DNA of 64,000 nucleotides from Amnibacterium endophyticum (GTDB lineage Bacteria > Actinomycetota > Actinomycetes > Actinomycetales > Microbacteriaceae). Positions 8,198 to 16,356 of this stretch are shown here, one piece after another. The notes beneath the pieces are model-generated. The model saw only the letters and a program-made list of their open reading frames with translations. It did not search any database and was not told where the DNA came from. The position numbers were made by a program, and so were the translations under genes. Within the stretch, counting starts at the first letter, position 1; every line of letters begins with the position of its first letter. Location: contig NZ_JBHUEA010000018.1 of assembly GCF_042680685.1 (NCBI RefSeq), positions 1 to 64,000 on the forward strand, written 5' to 3'.

Positions 8198-8488
8198 TCA
8201 GCCCACGCGGTCGACGTACACCGGCGCGCTCGACAGCGCGCGGCGCGGGGCGGGCCGGCGCGTGGCGGCGAGCGACGCCGCGACCTCGGCGCGCTCGGAG
8301 CGCAGCCGCTCGAGCAGCCGGCGCTGCCGGCCGAGGATCCCGTTGGCGCGGTGCTGCTCCTCGTCGTCCATCGGACGGATCGAGGTCGGCGGCTCCCAGC
8401 CCTGCAGGGCGGAGAGGTCGCCGGTCTCGGCCGCGACGACCCGCTCCTCCAGGTCGTCGAGCACCGGGCCCCAGGGATCCCAGGCCAT
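8198..8488 (-). CDS. Small FliT-like flagellar protein, unassigned
   Basis: A 96-aa Arg/Glu/Ala-rich, probably helical protein. Its ATG at 8488 shares one base with the fliS stop (TGATG), so it is translated with fliS. In many flagellar clusters the gene after fliD-fliS is fliT, encoding a chaperone for the filament cap FliD; size and position fit, but sequence similarity is not recognisable to me (the N-terminal half is acidic with WDPWGPVLDDLEERV). It is best called a hypothetical flagellar chaperone. The region downstream is the repeat-filled intergenic stretch. Confidence 0.6.
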   Translation of the reverse strand: MAWDPWGPVLDDLEERVVAAETGDLSALQGWEPPTSIRPMDDEEQHRANGILGRQRRLLERLRSERAEVAASLAATRRPAPRRALSSAPVYVDRVG

Positions 8489-8904
8489 CAGCCGACCGCG
8501 TCCCGGCGCAGCGCCGCCTCGTGCATGGCGACCTTGAGCGCGGCCTCGTGCCACGCGGTGCGCAGGGGCTCGAGCAGCCGGATGCACTCGCGGGTCTTCT
8601 CGACGTCGCGGCCGGTGTTCGCCCGCATCATGCCGTTCAGCACGTACGAGTAGATGGCCACCAGGCCGGGGCCGCCGTCCCACACGTCGGGCCGCAGGCT
8701 GTTCATCAGCTCGCCGACGATCTCCTGCGCGTGCAGCAGCTGCGCGGAGGCGGTGGGCCAGTCCGCGGTCAGCTGCGCGGCCTCCGCGCGCTGCAGGTCG
8801 AGCAGCAGGCGGTCGTACAGCATGACGAGCAGCTTCGCCGGGGAGGCGTTCAGCACGCTGTCGCGGTTGTAGAGGGAGCGGGCGGCGGCGAGGTCGTTGC
8901 GCAT
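8488..8904 (-). CDS. fliS: Flagellin export chaperone FliS
   Basis: A 138-aa helical protein with the FliS hallmarks: Tyr-containing N-terminus (SLYNRDSVLNASPAKLLVMLYDRLLLDLQRAE) and the NSLRPDVWDGGPGLVAIYSYVLNGMMRANTGRD segment typical of the family. It binds the C-terminus of flagellin in the cytosol, preventing polymerisation and delivering it to the export gate. It follows fliD by 7 nt and is coupled to the small FliT-like gene. Length is as expected. Confidence 0.96.
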   Translation of the reverse strand: MRNDLAAARSLYNRDSVLNASPAKLLVMLYDRLLLDLQRAEAAQLTADWPTASAQLLHAQEIVGELMNSLRPDVWDGGPGLVAIYSYVLNGMMRANTGRDVEKTRECIRLLEPLRTAWHEAALKVAMHEAALRRDAVG

Positions 8905-8911
8905 GTGTTGG

Positions 8912-10321
8912 CTACTTCGTGCTCTGGTAGTTGGTCGTCAGCCCGGAGATCTGGCTGGTGAGGTAGCTCGCCTGCGAGCTGAGGCTGTTCAACGCGGTCT
9001 CGAGCGCGTTGAACTGGTTCGTGTACTGCTGCTGGATCGCGGCGAGCCGCGTGTCCCAGTCGCCGATCTCCTTGTTCAGGTTCGACTCGGTCGACTGCTG
9101 CGACGTGATCTTCTGCGTCAGCGTGCCGGTCGTCGAGTTCGACGCGGCGTCGGCCGCCTTCGCGACCCGGCCGGCGATCGTCTGGAACAGCGAGGTCGTG
9201 CCGCTCGGGTCGCTCTGCATCGCCGCAGCGAACTTCGCCTGGTCGAAGGTGATCGTCCCGTCCTTGGTGAGGTTGATGCCGATCGTCGACGGGGAGGTCG
9301 TGGTGCCGACCGCGCCCGACACGGCGCTCAGCAGGGCGTCCTTGACGGACCGCACGAGCGAGTCGCCGGTGAAGACGCTGCCGGTGGTGCTGGACGAGGT
9401 GCCGCTGGTGCTCGCCGTCGTCGTGATCGCGGTGGCGGCGGCGATGCCGGAGAACAGCGTGGTGAGGCTCGCGGTCAGCGTCTGCGCACTGGTCGTCGCA
9501 GCGGTGGAGTCTGCAGCGATCGTGACGGTGGCGGCCGCGGTGCTGACGGCCGAGACCGTGACGTCGACGCCGCCGAGCAGCGAGGAGAACGTGTTGCTCG
9601 TCGAGCTGACCTGCTGCTCCGCGCCCGGCACGTTCTTGTAGAGCGTCAGCTGCGCGCTCTGCGCCGTGGAGACGTTCGTCACGGCGACGGGCGGGGCGCT
9701 CGTGTCGCTCCCCTGGTAGACCGAGAAGCCGTTGCCGTCACCCGTCGCACCGCGCAGCTGCAGGCGGAAGATCGTCTTGCCGTCCTGGTCGGTGCCGGAC
9801 GCGATCTTGGTCGCCGTGATCCCGGTGCCGGACCCGTTGATCGCGCCGACGACGTCGTCGAGGTTCGTCGAGGCGGCGGTGAAGGTCTTGGCAGCACCGG
9901 TGCCGACCTGGATCGTGATGTCGGGCTTCCCGGTGCCGGCGGGGTCGGGCCAGGCGGTCATCGCGCCGGTGACGGAGACCTGCGCCTTCGCCAGCTGGTC
10001 GACGGTGAAGGAGACGGACCCGGCGGAGGCGGTGCTCGACGCCTGGGCGGTCACGCCGCTCGTGTCGCTGGTCGCGGTGAAGGAGGCGAGCGCGCCGGGC
10101 TTCGCTGCGGCGGCTGCGGTCGTCGCGATGGCGGCGACGGAGGTGTTGAGGGACTGCAGCGCGGTCCGGTACGTCGTCGCGCTGGACAGCTGCGTCTTCA
10201 GCTGGTTCTGCGGCAGCGCCTCGATCGACATCAGCTTGGTGATGATGCCGCTCGTGTCGAGGCCGCTCGAGAGCCCGGAGATCCCGAGCCCGGACAGCGA
10301 GGTGCCGGAGATGCCCGCCAT
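8912..10321 (-). CDS. fliD: Flagellar filament cap protein FliD
   Basis: A 469-aa cap protein that promotes flagellin polymerisation at the filament tip. The N-terminus has the FliD signature (SGLGISGLSSGLDTSGIITKLMSIEALPQNQLKTQL) and the C-terminus the helical end (LTQKITSQQSTESNLNKEIGDWDTRLAAIQQQYTNQFNALETALNSL). The middle is a Ser/Thr/Ala/Gly-rich variable domain. An AAGGAG ribosome site lies just before the ATG at 10321. It starts about 105 nt downstream of fliC, beyond the fliC terminator hairpin. Confidence 0.96.
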   Translation of the reverse strand: MAGISGTSLSGLGISGLSSGLDTSGIITKLMSIEALPQNQLKTQLSSATTYRTALQSLNTSVAAIATTAAAAAKPGALASFTATSDTSGVTAQASSTASAGSVSFTVDQLAKAQVSVTGAMTAWPDPAGTGKPDITIQVGTGAAKTFTAASTNLDDVVGAINGSGTGITATKIASGTDQDGKTIFRLQLRGATGDGNGFSVYQGSDTSAPPVAVTNVSTAQSAQLTLYKNVPGAEQQVSSTSNTFSSLLGGVDVTVSAVSTAAATVTIAADSTAATTSAQTLTASLTTLFSGIAAATAITTTASTSGTSSSTTGSVFTGDSLVRSVKDALLSAVSGAVGTTTSPSTIGINLTKDGTITFDQAKFAAAMQSDPSGTTSLFQTIAGRVAKAADAASNSTTGTLTQKITSQQSTESNLNKEIGDWDTRLAAIQQQYTNQFNALETALNSLSSQASYLTSQISGLTTNYQSTK

Positions 10322-10371
10322 CGGGGTCTCCTTCCTCGAGCAGTGGTGGGGTGCGGGGGGAACGACCGAAG

Positions 10372-10414
10372 CCGCGGCGACGCGAGGACCTGGAGCGGCC
10401 TCGCGTCACCGCGG
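10372..10414 (-). terminator. Hairpin terminator after fliC
   Basis: 16-nt arms at 10372-10387 and 10399-10414, complementary with one mismatch, separated by 11 nt, starting 11 nt past the fliC stop. No clear T-tract, so it may attenuate or protect the flagellin mRNA rather than stop all transcription into fliD. Confidence 0.75.
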
Positions 10415-10425
10415 CATCGGGTGGA

Positions 10426-11634
10426 TCAGCCGAGCAGCTTGAGCGCCAGCTGCGGCAGCGAGTTCGCCTGGGCGAGCATCGCGGTACCGGACTGCGACAG
10501 CACGTTCGCCCGGGTGTAGTTGACCATCTCCTGCGCCATGTCGACGTCGGTGATGCGGCTCTTCGCAGCGGTCAGGTTCTGCACCGAGGTGCTGATCGTG
10601 GAGACCACGTTGTTGAACCGGTTCTCGATCGCACCAATGTTCGCGCGGGCCTTCGAGACGTTCGCGATCTGCGCATCAATGGCCGTGATCGCGGCCTGTG
10701 CGTTCACGGCAGAGTCGAACTTGATCGACCCGGCGTTGGCCACTGCGGCCGTACCCGCCTCGTGGAGCGCCCCGTTGGTACCCGTCCCGTCATCGGACGT
10801 GACCGCACTGCCGTCCTTCGCCGTGACCAGCAGCTTGAACGTCCCGCTGTCGTTGATCTTCACCGCCGTGAATGTCGCCGAGAAGGCGGAGTCACCGCTG
10901 AGCGCAGCGATGGCCTTATCGACCTTCGCCTCGTTGAGCTGGGCAGCGGTCATCGACGAATTGGTGTACCCATCAGCAGCGGTCAGCGCGTCGCTCGTCG
11001 CATCCGACACGTCGTACTTCGTGGTGGAACCATTGTCATTCGTCGCGATGAACGACGTCACGGTCTTGATCTGTGCAGTCGTGAACTTGTCACCCGACGA
11101 GCCGTTAGTGAGGGCCGCAGCCACCCCAGCGAGATTCGCGCCTGACAGGTCGACCGTGATCTGGCTCTGGGAGTTTCCGTCAGCACCCACCTGGAAGCGG
11201 AAGGCCTGAGTAGAGCCGTCGAGCAGGTTCGTACCGTTGAAGTTGACCGAGCTACCGATACGGGCGAGTTCCGCCGTAAGGCTGGTCGCCTCCGAAGTGA
11301 TCGCCGCACGAGCACTGGTGCTGTTCGAGTCGTTGCCCGCCTGCACCGCGAGGTCGCGGAGCCGGCCGAGGATCGACTGCGCCTGGCTGAGCGCGCCGTC
11401 TGCGGTCTGCACGAGCGAGGTGCCGTCCTGCGCGTTTCGGGCCGCCTGCTGCAGGCCCGAGACCTGAGCGCCGAGCTGCGTGGAGATCGTGAGACCCGCC
11501 GCATCGTCACCGGCCTGGTTGATGCGCAGACCGCTGGACAGCCGCTCGAGCGACTTGCTCAGCGAGTTCTGCACGTTGGTCAGGTTGCGATACGTGTTGA
11601 GCGCATCGTTGTTGGTGTTGATTGCGAATCCCAT
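10426..11634 (-). CDS. fliC: Flagellin
   Basis: A 402-aa flagellin. The conserved N-terminal D0/D1 helices begin MGFAINTNNDALNTYRNL and include SLERLSSGLRINQAGDDAAGL; the C-terminal helices include AIENRFNNVVSTISTSVQNL and RITDVDMAQEMV and end in LPQLALKLLG. The middle is a variable Ser/Thr/Ala/Asp-rich surface domain. Base composition is visibly less GC-rich than neighbours, common for a highly expressed, variable gene. A GGAGGAAC ribosome site precedes the ATG and a sigma-28-like promoter lies upstream. It is the only flagellin in the window. Confidence 0.98.
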   Translation of the reverse strand: MGFAINTNNDALNTYRNLTNVQNSLSKSLERLSSGLRINQAGDDAAGLTISTQLGAQVSGLQQAARNAQDGTSLVQTADGALSQAQSILGRLRDLAVQAGNDSNSTSARAAITSEATSLTAELARIGSSVNFNGTNLLDGSTQAFRFQVGADGNSQSQITVDLSGANLAGVAAALTNGSSGDKFTTAQIKTVTSFIATNDNGSTTKYDVSDATSDALTAADGYTNSSMTAAQLNEAKVDKAIAALSGDSAFSATFTAVKINDSGTFKLLVTAKDGSAVTSDDGTGTNGALHEAGTAAVANAGSIKFDSAVNAQAAITAIDAQIANVSKARANIGAIENRFNNVVSTISTSVQNLTAAKSRITDVDMAQEMVNYTRANVLSQSGTAMLAQANSLPQLALKLLG

Positions 11635-11697
11635 GATGTTCCTCCGTGATTACTGGGATGTGGACAGTGCGGTCCATCCGTGGTCCGACGCGAATGC

Positions 11698-11724
11698 CTA
11701 TCGGCGCTGATTCCCCGCCGGTAA
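11698..11724 (-). promoter_or_regulatory. Sigma-28 (FliA)-type promoter of fliC
   Basis: On the minus strand: TTAC (11724-11721), a 15-nt spacer, then GCCGATAG (11705-11698), 64 nt upstream of the flagellin start. The -10-like box is one base from the classical GCCGATAA. The same arrangement recurs before flgN on the other strand. Confidence 0.75.
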
Positions 11725-11774
11725 GCCGTCGCCCCGAAGTAGGGGCACTGCTCGGTGTTCAGTTATGAGGTCGA

Positions 11775-12587
11775 TCAGGACGCCGCGCGGACGACGACCG
11801 GTGCCGGCATCGTCATCCCGGCGGCCGAAGTCTCCGCGAGGCGCGCCAGGTAGGCCGCGCGCCGCGCCGGGGCCGTCTTCGAGCCGGCGTCGATCGTCGG
11901 CGCGGGCCCCGTCGCATAGTGCGTCTGCAGGCCCTCGCGCATCATGCGAACGGCTTCGGAGCGCTGCTGCGACACCGCGCTGTGCGTCAGCCCCAGCTCC
12001 GTCGCCAGGTCGCCGACCGTGCGCTCGTGGAAGTAGACCTGCTCGACGATGTAGCGCATCCGCTCCGGCAGGCTCTTCACCGCGGCGGTGACGTAGCGGG
12101 TGCGCTCGGTCTCGAGCACCGCCTCCTCCGGCCCGACCGTCGAGGCGGCGATGACGTCCGAGACCGTCTCGTCCAGTGCCGACACAGATCGCTGCGCGTC
12201 CGCCATCGCCTCGGCGGCGGACGCCCGGTCGACGCCGAGCGACTCCGCCAGCTCGTCGAGCGTGGGCGTGCGGCCGAGCGCCGAGGTCAGGCGCTCCTGC
12301 ACCTTCAGCGACTCCTTGATGCGGCGGCGGGCCGTGCGGGTCGCCCAGTCGGCGGCGCGCATCTCGTCCGCGATGGCGCCGAGCACCCGCCTGCGGGCGA
12401 AGGCGCCGAAGGGCACGCCCTGCGCGGGGTCGAAGCTCTCCGCGGCCATGACGAGGCCCAGCGCGCCGGCAGCGGCGAGGTCGTCGCGCGACAGGTGGGT
12501 CGCCTTCCGGGCGACCTCGTTCACGAGGTACCCGACGATGGCGAGGTTCTCGCGCACCAGGCGGTCGCGCTCCGTGCGTGCCGTCAT
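11775..12587 (-). CDS. fliA: FliA-type (sigma-28 group) flagellar sigma factor
   Basis: A 270-aa group 3 sigma-70 protein. Region 2 reads LSRDDLAAAGALGLVMAAESFDPAQGVPFGAFARRRVLGAIADEMRAADW, typical of FliA; region 3 (ALGRTPTLDELAESLGV) and region 4 helix-turn-helix (RTVGDLATELGLTHSAVSQQRSEAVRMMREGL) follow. The start is the ATG at 12587, preceded by GAGGGGGAG; a much longer upstream frame runs through the 73-bp repeat array and is not coding. It probably transcribes fliC and flgN-flgK-flgL-fliW from the two matching promoters. No flgM anti-sigma gene is recognised in the window. Confidence 0.92.
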   Translation of the reverse strand: MTARTERDRLVRENLAIVGYLVNEVARKATHLSRDDLAAAGALGLVMAAESFDPAQGVPFGAFARRRVLGAIADEMRAADWATRTARRRIKESLKVQERLTSALGRTPTLDELAESLGVDRASAAEAMADAQRSVSALDETVSDVIAASTVGPEEAVLETERTRYVTAAVKSLPERMRYIVEQVYFHERTVGDLATELGLTHSAVSQQRSEAVRMMREGLQTHYATGPAPTIDAGSKTAPARRAAYLARLAETSAAGMTMPAPVVVRAAS

Positions 12588-12705
12588 GACTCCCCCTCGT
12601 GGATGGCGGCGCGTCACGGCCGCGGCTCGAACGTAGGAGCGGCCCTCCCGTTCCCGACCGCTCGCCCCGCCCCCACTTCGGGCGCCCGCGGCACACTCCG
12701 AAACG

Positions 12706-12910
12706 CACGCTTGCCCCGTCTTGTCACAACGCGCCGCGCGAGACCGCAACCAGTGGCAAGCCCGCGCGCTCGGCAGCGCGGACTTGCCTCGTGTTGCGAC
12801 GACACCCCGTCCTCGACGACAAGAAGTGGCAAGCCCGCGTCCCTGGCAGCGCGGACCTGCCATTTGTTGTCGTGACGCGCCGCGCGGGATCGCAAGAAGT
12901 GGCAAGTCCG
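12706..12910. repeat. Tandem array of hairpin repeats, 73-bp period, about 2.8 units
   Basis: The word GTGGCAAG begins at 12753, 12826 and 12899, exactly 73 bp apart. Each full unit is itself an imperfect hairpin: GGCAAGCCCGCG is followed about 10 nt later by CGCGGAC(T/C)TGCC, and the middle unit extends this pairing outward to GACAAGAAG / TTTGTTGTC. A partial unit lies on the left from about 12706 and a half unit on the right. Spacers are part of the repeat, unlike CRISPR. Confidence 0.88.
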
Positions 12911-12995
12911 CGTTCCGTGGCCCCAGTTCGGGTGCGTCGCGCCTCCCGTGCCGCGTGGTTCCGCGGCAGTACCGTGCCCGCGACGAGCAGCCCGC

Positions 12996-13022
12996 TTACG
13001 TGCGGGCGCCGCCGGCCGACAG
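12996..13022 (+). promoter_or_regulatory. Sigma-28 (FliA)-type promoter of the flgN-flgK-flgL-fliW operon
   Basis: TTAC (12996-12999), a 15-nt spacer, then GCCGACAG (13015-13022), 37 nt upstream of the flgN start. Same boxes and identical spacing as the fliC promoter. Confidence 0.72.
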
Positions 13023-13059
13023 TGGGATCCGCCATGACGGACGAAGGAGGAGGACCGCG

Positions 13060-13557
13060 ATGAGCGCCAACGACCTCTCCACCCTGCTGTGGCGCGAGCG
13101 CGAGCTGCTCGACATGCTCGTCTTCAAGCTGGAGGAGGAGCAGCTGCTGCTCACCGCCGGCCGCAGCAAGTGGCTGCACCACGCCACCCGGGAGGTGGAG
13201 GCGGTGCTCGGGCACCTGCGCACCACGGGCATCGAGCGCACCGTCGAGGCCTCCGCGGTCGCGATCGAGTGGGGCCTGCCGGAGGACGCGACGCTGCGGC
13301 AGCTGGTCGACGGCGCCCCCGACGGCGCGTGGCGCGAGATCCTCCAGTCGCACCTGTCGGCGCTCACCGCGCTGACCGCGCAGATCGCCGACGTCCGCGA
13401 CACGAATCTCACCTACCTGCGCGCGGCCACCCGCGCGACGCAGGAGACCCTCGCGACGGTCGGCACCGGCGCGCCCGCGAGCCAGGAGTACACCGGCCGC
13501 GGCGTGCGCCAGTCCGGCTCCGGCGGCTACGCCCACCTCTTCGACCGTCGGGCCTGA
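13060..13557 (+). CDS. flgN: FlgN-like chaperone for hook-filament junction proteins
   Basis: A 165-aa, mainly helical protein (LSTLLWRERELLDMLVFKLEEEQLLLTAGRSKWL near the start, a classic FlgN-type N-terminus). FlgN escorts FlgK and FlgL to the export gate. The start is the ATG at 13060 with a strong AAGGAGGAGG site 7 nt upstream; the longer open frame crosses the repeat array. It lies 4 nt before flgK and follows a sigma-28-like promoter, matching its partner genes. Confidence 0.9.
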   Translation: MSANDLSTLLWRERELLDMLVFKLEEEQLLLTAGRSKWLHHATREVEAVLGHLRTTGIERTVEASAVAIEWGLPEDATLRQLVDGAPDGAWREILQSHLSALTALTAQIADVRDTNLTYLRAATRATQETLATVGTGAPASQEYTGRGVRQSGSGGYAHLFDRRA

Positions 13558-13561
13558 CGCG

Positions 13562-14992
13562 ATGGCCAGCACCTTCGGCGCGTTCAACACCGCGTACAGC
13601 GGCCTCGCCGCCGCGCGCGCGGCGCTGGAGCTCACCGGCCAGAACGTCGCGAACGTCAACACCCCGGGCTACACGCGGCAGCGCGTCGACCAGGTGTCCG
13701 TGCCCGGCACCGACTACGCGAACCGCTTCACGCTCGGGCTGAACATCGGGCAGGGCACGCAGATCACCGGGATCTCGCGCCTCGGCGACGCGCTGATCGA
13801 CTCCCGCGTCCGCGACACCGCGGCGACGAGCGGGTACTGGTCGTCCGCGTCCTCCGCGCTGTCGACGGTGGAGACCGGGCTCGCGGAGCCGGGCTCGAAC
13901 GGCCTGTCCAGCGCGCTGACCGCCTTCTGGAACGCGTGGGGCGCGATGAGCAACAGCCCCACCTCGTCGTCCGCGGCCAGCACGCTGCTGTCGACCGCGC
14001 AGTCGCTGACCGGTCGCATCGCCGCCGGCTACACGGCGGCGCAGACGGGCTGGACGAACCAGCGCACCGCCACCAGCGACACCGTCGCGCAGATCAACCA
14101 GGCCACCTCCGCCGTCGCGACGCTGAACGACCAGATCCTGCGGATCACGGTCTCGGGCGGCAACGCGAACGAGCTGATGGACCGCCGCGACGCCGCCCTG
14201 ACGACGCTCTCGACGCTCGCGGGAGCGACGACGCGCACCGCCGCGAACGGTTCGATGGACGTCATCATCGGCGGCAGCACCGTCGTGTCCGGCGGCTCGG
14301 CGAAGGCGCTCGCGCTCGGCGGATCGGCCTCCATGGAGTCGGCGGCCGGCCACCCGATCCAGCTCGAGTTCGCCGACAAGCCCGGCACGGCGCTCCGCGT
14401 CGAGAGCGGCACCGTCGCGGCACAGATCTCCTCGCTCGCCGCCGCGACGCCCGAGCACACCGGCGGCGCGTTCGCCGAGGCCGCGGCCGCTTACGACTCG
14501 ATGGCGTCGACGCTGGAGCAGAAGGTGAACGCGGCGCACGAAGCCGGCCAGACGCCGAGCGGAGCGACCGGTGCGAAGTTCTTCGACTTCTCCAACGCCA
14601 CGGGCTCCCGTGCGCTGACGCTCACGATCGTGCCGACGTCGGTGGCGGGCATCGCGGCGAGCTCCGCGACGCCGGGCTCCTCCGACGGGCAGGTCGCCGA
14701 CGCGATCTCGCAGCTCGGCACCGGCGCAGACGCGCCCGACGCGGACTGGTCGACCTTCGTGACCCGCCTCGGCGCCCTCACGCAGGCCGCGACCACCCGC
14801 GCCTCCGTCGCGGACAGCGCCGCGACCGCCGCGACGACGGCGCAGACCTCGCAGAGCGGCGTCGACCTCGACGAGGAGACCGCGAACCTCGTGGTGTTCC
14901 AGCACGCCTACCAGGGCGCCGCGCGCGTCCTGAGCGCGGTCGACGAGATGCTCGACACCCTCATCAACCGCACCGGCGCCGGGAGGGGCTGA
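13562..14992 (+). CDS. flgK: Flagellar hook-associated protein 1, FlgK
   Basis: A 476-aa junction protein between hook and filament. The N-terminus has the rod/hook signature (FNTAYSGLAAARAALELTGQNVANVNTPGYTRQRVDQV), and the C-terminus ends in the typical SGVDLDEETANLVVFQHAYQGAARVLSAVDEMLDTLINRTG. It has no obvious own ribosome site and starts 4 nt after flgN, so it is likely translated by coupling. Exported without a cleaved signal. Confidence 0.97.
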   Translation: MASTFGAFNTAYSGLAAARAALELTGQNVANVNTPGYTRQRVDQVSVPGTDYANRFTLGLNIGQGTQITGISRLGDALIDSRVRDTAATSGYWSSASSALSTVETGLAEPGSNGLSSALTAFWNAWGAMSNSPTSSSAASTLLSTAQSLTGRIAAGYTAAQTGWTNQRTATSDTVAQINQATSAVATLNDQILRITVSGGNANELMDRRDAALTTLSTLAGATTRTAANGSMDVIIGGSTVVSGGSAKALALGGSASMESAAGHPIQLEFADKPGTALRVESGTVAAQISSLAAATPEHTGGAFAEAAAAYDSMASTLEQKVNAAHEAGQTPSGATGAKFFDFSNATGSRALTLTIVPTSVAGIAASSATPGSSDGQVADAISQLGTGADAPDADWSTFVTRLGALTQAATTRASVADSAATAATTAQTSQSGVDLDEETANLVVFQHAYQGAARVLSAVDEMLDTLINRTGAGRG

Positions 14993-15954
14993 TGACGACG
15001 ATCGGACGGGTCACCAGCCAGCAGCTGTACCTGAACTCGCAGACGGCGATGGCGCAGTCGAAGGCCCGCCTCTCGACGCTGCAGCAGCAGTCCTCCAGCG
15101 GCATCGCCGTCGCCAAGGCCTCCGACGACCCGGTCGCCGCAGGCACGATCCTGCGCCTGCAGTCGTCGATCGCGAACAACAGCCAGTACGCCTCGAACAT
15201 CACCGACGGGCTCGGCTGGCTGAGCACGGCCGACTCCGCGCTCAGCACCTCCGAGGACCTGGTCCGCAAGGCGAGCGACCTCACGATCCAGGCCGCGAAC
15301 TCCGCGACCTCATCGCCCGAGGTGCGGAGCGCGATCGCGGCGCAGCTCACGAGCCTGCGGTCGGAGCTGCTCGGGCAGGCGAACACGCAGTACCTCGGCC
15401 GCTCGGTCTTCGCCGGCTCCTCCGACGCGCCCGCGGCGTTCAGCGCCGACGGCACCTTCAACGGCGTCGTGCAGGGCACGACGACCGTGCTGCCCGCCGC
15501 GCAGCGCAGGATCAGCAGCACCGAGACGATCCCCGTGAGCGGGAACGGGGCGGCGGCGTTCGGCACCCCGTCCGTGGCGGGACCGCCGGCCGTCGCGGGC
15601 ACGAGCGTCTTCGAGTCGATCGACCGCGTCATCACGGCGCTGCAGTCGCCCGACTACGACACCGGCACGGCCGACAAGGCCGCGATCACGGCCGGGATCG
15701 ACGACCTGAAGTCCGCGATGAGCCGGATGACGACCGAGCACGCCGTCATCGGGAACGCCTACAGTCGGATCCAGGACGCGAAGACCCGGGTCGGCGACCA
15801 GTCGACCCTCCTCGAGCAGCAGCGCTCCGACGTGCAGGACATCGACACGACGAAGGTGCTGCTCGACCTGAAGACCCAGGAGCTCGCCTACCAGACGAGC
15901 CTCGCCGTGACCGCCCAAGTCCTCCAACCGACCCTGATGAGCTTCCTGCGCTGA
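14992..15954 (+). CDS. flgL: Flagellar hook-associated protein 3, FlgL
   Basis: A 320-aa protein with flagellin-like ends: N-terminal MTTIGRVTSQQLYLNSQTAM and LQQQSSSGIAVAKASDDPVAAGTILRLQSSI, and C-terminal helix (DVQDIDTTKVLLDLKTQELAYQTSLAVTAQVLQPTLMSFLR). It sits between FlgK and the flagellin filament. The start ATG at 14992 shares a base with the flgK stop (TGATG), and its own stop is coupled the same way to fliW. Confidence 0.96.
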   Translation: MTTIGRVTSQQLYLNSQTAMAQSKARLSTLQQQSSSGIAVAKASDDPVAAGTILRLQSSIANNSQYASNITDGLGWLSTADSALSTSEDLVRKASDLTIQAANSATSSPEVRSAIAAQLTSLRSELLGQANTQYLGRSVFAGSSDAPAAFSADGTFNGVVQGTTTVLPAAQRRISSTETIPVSGNGAAAFGTPSVAGPPAVAGTSVFESIDRVITALQSPDYDTGTADKAAITAGIDDLKSAMSRMTTEHAVIGNAYSRIQDAKTRVGDQSTLLEQQRSDVQDIDTTKVLLDLKTQELAYQTSLAVTAQVLQPTLMSFLR

Positions 15955-16349
15955 TGACGAACCTCACTGCCACCCGCTCCGCCCGGCTCAGCTTCACGGC
16001 ACCGCCGCCCGGCTTCGCCCCGCTGACCGAGTTCGACCTCGCGCCCGTCGACGGCGCGTCCGGCCTCTACACGCTGCGCGACACCGCCGGCGAGGGCCTC
16101 CGGCTGTTCCTGCTCGACCCGACCCTGTACCTGGCCGACTACCTGCCGGAGATCGGGGACGAGGAGCTGGCCGCCCTCGGCGTCTCGTCGGTCGCCGAGG
16201 TCGACGTCTACGTCGTCGCGGATCTGCAGGACGGCGCGCCGATCGTGAACCTGCTCGCGCCGATCGTGGTCAACCCGGTCACGGCCGCCGCGACGCAGCT
16301 GATCCTCGAGGAGGACTGGCCCCTCCAGGCGCAGCTCGCCGCGGCGTAG
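15954..16349 (+). CDS. fliW: Flagellar assembly factor FliW
   Basis: A 131-aa FliW-family protein, with the core LFLLDPTLYLADYLPEIGDEELAALGV and the conserved NLLAPIVVNPVTAAATQLIL. In Bacillus and Campylobacter FliW binds flagellin and, when released, blocks the RNA-binding repressor CsrA, coupling flagellin level to its translation. ATG at 15954 overlaps the flgL stop. No csrA is found near it or elsewhere in the window; it may lie in the flagellar genes beyond the left edge, or FliW may act alone here. Confidence 0.93.
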   Translation: MTNLTATRSARLSFTAPPPGFAPLTEFDLAPVDGASGLYTLRDTAGEGLRLFLLDPTLYLADYLPEIGDEELAALGVSSVAEVDVYVVADLQDGAPIVNLLAPIVVNPVTAAATQLILEEDWPLQAQLAAA

Positions 16350-16356
16350 CCGCGGG

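Larger units (their letters stand above)
12588..13059. other. Divergent intergenic region between fliA and flgN
   Basis: A 472-bp stretch with no convincing gene. It contains the fliA upstream region (12588-12700), a tandem hairpin array with 73-bp period (12706-12910) and the flgN sigma-28-like promoter (12996-13022). Frames open across the array are by-products of the repeats. Confidence 0.8.

Noticed and set aside
12706..12910. Possible CRISPR array
   Set aside because: The period is regular, but the intervals between the words are repeated too, so there are no unique spacers; no cas gene is near.
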